Shown here: positions 59,678-64,000 of the stretch, piece after piece
How positions within the stretch are numbered: position 1 is the first letter of the stretch
Layout: each line of letters starts with the position of its first letter
Source: Cosmopolites sordidus
Lineage: Eukaryota > Arthropoda > Insecta > Coleoptera > Curculionidae
Assembly: GCA_031761425.1 (NCBI GenBank)
Contig: JARFXV010001699.1
Location: forward strand, 284,001-348,000
Direction of reading: 5' to 3'
Length of the DNA: 64,000 bases
The notes under the pieces: model-generated
Databases searched by the model: none
What the model saw: only the letters and a program-made list of their open reading frames with translations
What the model was told of the DNA's origin: nothing
Program-made: the position numbers and the translations under genes

Positions 59678-60568
59678 AAAGGGTGTCTCAGAATGCTTTT
59701 TTTCGTTTTTGTTTTGACTGTTACGCGCCAAACACAGATAGCGGAGTGAGGGGAGTGATGTCAAATGCCTGACGGCTTTTTAAGTTTAGTAGCAATGGAT
59801 TGTTTCATAGGACCATAGCGCACATTTTTCGTGCGAGCGTTTTAGAAAAATAACGATTCGTACACTATTGTTCCGGCGTCTGTTTAGGACACATTTTAAT
59901 TTAGCGACCATGAGAAGTTGCCAAGTGCGAATTTAATCAAGCATTGGGTGCGCAAATTTAAAGAGATTAGAAACATGATGCCGGATAAATCAACTGGGCG
60001 CAAAAGGACATCAAGAACAAGCACGAATGTTGACCGTTTTCTCCAGTCTGTTAAAGACGATCCACGACAGTCTCTACGACGCCGCTCTGCGTCTCTACAT
60101 TTGCACAGATCCACGATTAATCACATTATTCGCAACGATTTACCCCAACCCCTACAAAATTGTTATTGTGCAATAGATGAAGCCCGACGATCCAGCTAAA
60201 CGAGTCGAATTCTGCAGGACAATAAAATGAAATGAGGCGTCCAGATTTAAGAGCTGCTGTATTTTCTCTATGTTAGTTTCCTAAATAGTAAGGTTTTCAA
60301 CCCATTACCACCCAACTCAAATGTTTTAAAGCAAATAATAATAGACGAAATCCAAGCTATTCCAAGAGCAATGCTCTAGCGAGTGATTGAAAATTTCAGT
60401 TTCAGCCTAAATAAGCGTGAATAAGCGAATAGTGCGCATCTAGAGATGGTAGTTTTTCATAAATAAAAATTCAAATACTATTCTGTAAATTAACCGCAAT
60501 TAAACAAGTCTGGATTAATTCTGGTGTTTTATTTTAAGGTATCAAAAACGAAAAACGTTGTGAGACAC

Positions 60569-60572
<4 letters not shown>
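59678..60572 (+). mobile_element. Tc1/mariner element (internally deleted) between two TA tracts
   Basis: Ends AAGGGTGTCTCAGAATG and (complement of the right end) AAGGGTGTCTCACAACG, then both TTTTTCGTTTTTG: an inverted repeat of about 30 bases. It is flanked on both sides by (TA)n. At ~895 bases it is shorter than a full element; the only open frame is the helix-turn-helix N-terminus at 59918-60199. Confidence 0.9.
59918..60199 (+). pseudogene. Tc1/mariner transposase N-terminal part
   Basis: Reads MPSANLIKHWVRKFKEIRN, KSTGRKRTSRTSTNVDRFLQ, SVKDDPRQSLRRRSASLHLH and RSTINHIIRNDL: the first helix-turn-helix, the basic hinge (GRRRT-like) and the second helix-turn-helix (sarr.a..lgls..tv.rIl..dL). 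It breaks after PAKRVEFC in another frame, with no catalytic domain. Confidence 0.85.

Positions 60573-60632
<60 letters not shown>
60571..60632. repeat. (TA)n microsatellite
   Basis: TA tract to the right of the element above. Confidence 0.97.
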
Positions 60633-60636
<4 letters not shown>

Positions 60637-60639
60637 GTG

Positions 60640-61060
60640 CTCAGCCCATGCTTTCAAACTCTACCATAACGTCCGCAAGTATCTCCTGATACCGAGTTCT
60701 GGCTTTCTAACCTTCATCAGTTAGTGTGGAGCTGAATGCAGGTGAACGACTGAAAGGACAACAGATGAACGAAAGGATCGATTTGTGGGGTCTTTGGGTC
60801 GGATTGCTCTTTCATTTGCTTATCTGCGTAAGGCCAGAAATCGTTCTCGAGAGATACTTGTTCGCGTTATGGTAGCGACTGAAGGAACGGACAGAGAACA
60901 CACGTGGAGTATGGGTGAAAATTCTTAATTATAATCGTCTAGAAAATCCTCTGAACCAAAACCCTTATGTTGAAGTCGGGCATTCAAAGAAACACTGTAA
61001 AGTCTATTGAGTACATTGGAAAAGAATATTTCTGTAACAATATCTTGAAACTTTATAACC
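60640..61060. other. No recognised gene
   Basis: Less AT-rich block of unknown nature; likely transposon-derived but no motif could be read. Confidence 0.4.
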
Positions 61061-61069
61061 CCAAAAAAA

Positions 61070-61450
61070 AACTCAAAGATATTTACGACTAAACACCAAA
61101 TCACTTTTTTTAAACTGGGTTACATTTTAAAAGGCAAACTTTAAAATGGTCGTAGTCGAGTGCATGTTGGGCAATACATGATTTCTCATTTCTCGCATGT
61201 CTTATTTTGAGTAATATGTTCTTTATATCTAGATAATATGGATCTTTTAGTTTGCCCAGCATACCTTCTGTCACAATCTTGACAACTGATTTTATTAATC
61301 TGATTTTTTGTGTTGGTCAACTTTATCTTTTGGATTACTTAGGACTTCTCTAAAGTTGTTACTATATATGGTTTGTAGACTTGGGCATCAAACGATATTA
61401 TCATGAATTTGTTTTCCTTCTATCCCTGAAAAGTCTAAGATTCTTTCAAT
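61070..61450 (-). pseudogene. Penelope-like element: GIY-YIG endonuclease fragment
   Basis: Minus strand: NKISCQDCDRRYAGQTKRSI then LSRYKEHITQNK, matching the Penelope GIY-YIG nuclease (ykIpCkdCdk.YIGqTgRsl..R..eH). The catalytic Tyr of YIGQT is kept but Ile has become Ala; the second strand of the motif lies behind frame changes. Repeat bases AACTCAAAGATATTTACGAC at 61070 belong to the dispersed family also found at 35205. Confidence 0.68.
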
Positions 61451-61468
61451 AGTTTCCTAAAGTTACAT

Positions 61469-62499
<1,031 letters not shown>

Positions 62500-62500
<1 letters not shown>

Positions 62501-63485
62501 TGGAGGGAGTGGTGTCCAAGGGTACGGTTTCCGGTGAGTACGGTGCACATTAAACGTGTGGTCGTGTATTGTCATGATGAAACACGATGCCTTTCCTGAC
62601 GTCCACTCTTGGCAAAATTTTGGATGACATTTTAGTATAACCGTGATTCTATCTCACCAGTGACTCGAATAGTTTCAACCTTTAGTACAAGAATCGATGG
62701 TGGATTATTTTTATAGACCTGTTCTTATAGATCAATAACACCGTTTCTTACAATAACTCGTCCAGGAAATGTTTCTCTCAATAAATCGATTGTTTCAATA
62801 TCAGAGTGAGATGTAGTGCCATCCTGTTGGAATCACATATCCTTCAGATCAATTTTATGCAATTTAGCCCATAAAAAATTCAGTTATCATCTCACAATAT
62901 CGAACACCATTCAGAGTTACTGCTTCACCAGCACCATTCTGAAAGAAATACGGCCCAATTACACCTCATGGCCATAATGCACACCAAACAGTGACTCGTT
63001 TAGGATGTTAAAGTTTCTCCTAAATCAATCGTAGATTTTATTCACCCCAAATGCAGCAATTTTGTTTATTAACATAGCCTCCAATTTTAAAATGTGCTTC
63101 ATCTGAAAAGATGATGTTTTGAGAAAAATCATCTGTTTGTCATTTAATCCAATTGGCAAATGCACGACGTTTTGAATGATCCAGTGACATTCGTTTCTGT
63201 GGTATTTGAACCTTATGTGTCTTTAGAGCATATTTCCTTTCGTAAAATTCGCCATGTTATGGATTCACTGAAACCAAATTATTGTGAACGTCAACTAATG
63301 GAAATGTCTGGGTCTTCAGCAACACTTTCACGTACCAAATCAATATGATCTTGTGAACGACCCCTACAACGATATATTACTCTTCTTTTATTTTCCGCCG
63401 AATTAGTTTTTTGAAATTTTTCAGCTGGACGATTGTGCAAACCGTTAATATCACGTAATTTTCTAAAAACATTTTTCACTCAACG
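62500..63485 (-). pseudogene. Tc1/mariner-superfamily transposase relic
   Basis: The minus strand from 63479 reads KNVFRKLRDINGLHNRPAEK, VRESVAEDPDISIS, SITWRIL; then pieces HFKIGGYVNKQNCCIWG, PKRVTVWCALW, GPYFFQNGAGEAVTLNGVRY and a TGWHYISL segment in the QQDGAtcHt position. The first catalytic part and order match the family at 32090-33115. Many stops; dead. Confidence 0.8.
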
Positions 63486-63850
63486 CCCATTTTTATAAAA
63501 TAATTCAACAATTTTAATGCTGAGTTATATTGTATACGATACAAATTGTATTATGTACGATTTTTTAAATGTCGTACATTTCAAGTTCACAACGCCATTT
63601 GTGTTTTATTTAAGAATTAAAAAAACCGCTCAATTTGAATGACCCGTTATTATACAAAGGGTGAGGGTAAGTTTCTCGCTACCATTTTAATTATTTATTA
63701 ACTTTTTTAATTGTTAATTAACTTTTAAAAGACATACTTTTTCTATACGTTTATTTCGTATTTAAATTTTGTGTTAAATGACTTTTGAAAGTTATGTCAA
63801 TCAAATCCTAAGCAATGTAACTTTGTAGTATTTTTAACACATTTTCCATA
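63486..63850. other. No recognised gene
   Basis: AT-rich DNA. Confidence 0.45.
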
Positions 63851-64000
63851 ACGTTTGTTAAAAATCTGGCGTTAATGCAGCGATTTCAGCACGAACGTTA
63901 TTCTTGAGTCTCTGTATGATCCGGGGCTTATTTATCTAAACCTTTTCCTCCAAAGGAATCACATTAGCTGTGGTGTCTAAGGCGTCAGCCTTACGTTACG
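63850..64000 (-). pseudogene. Tc1/mariner-superfamily transposase C-terminal scrap, cut by window end
   Basis: The minus strand reads KPRIIQRLKNNVRAEIAALT then PDF, the C-terminal ..i..lk.nIr.eIaai.pd block. The rest lies beyond the window. Confidence 0.5.

Overview
The window looks like nuclear DNA from an insect. It is AT-rich and packed with relics of mariner/Tc1, piggyBac, pogo, Penelope and non-LTR elements, and it carries more than twenty long (TA)n microsatellites. No bacterial-type operon, rRNA or confident tRNA gene was seen. The host genus cannot be named from the sequence; a beetle or other holometabolous insect with long introns is a reasonable guess.

The only host gene is on the + strand. 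It is the 3' part of a locus that I recognise as longitudinals lacking (lola). In insects, lola joins one shared BTB 5' part by alternative (and in flies partly trans-) splicing to one of many 3' terminal exons, most encoding a C2HC + C2H2 zinc-finger pair. The BTB exons are not in the window, so the name rests on the exon array. I find 12 apparently intact terminal exons: A 2756-3363, B 10403-10638, C 14295-14488, D 22402-22607, E 25392-25600, F 31587-31768, G 33843-34024, H 38353-38534, I 39403-39647, J 42985-43328, K 55081-55328 and L 59296-59498. There is also one dead copy of exon A near 5100-5260. Every intact exon starts at a good acceptor (a T-rich tract then AG), contributes two bases to the junction codon and stays open to its own stop; most have a nearby AATAAA.

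The standout is exon E. It has the same splice phase, strand and single-terminal-exon format, but encodes a complete homeodomain (W48, F49, Q50, N51, R53 all present) instead of zinc fingers. If spliced like its neighbours it would make a BTB-homeodomain protein, an isoform type I do not know from lola.

Layout: 1-2.7 kb transposon relics; 2.7-6.6 kb exon A with duplicated and decayed copies of its 3' end; 6.6-10 kb TA repeats and mariner; 10-14.5 kb exons B and C; 14.6-22 kb mariner relics and a 4 x 246 bp tandem array; 22.4-25.6 kb exons D and E; 26-31 kb repeats; 31.5-39.7 kb the young tandem family F/G/H plus older relative I; 43 kb exon J; 43.4-55 kb almost only transposons; 55 and 59 kb exons K and L; then transposon relics to the end.
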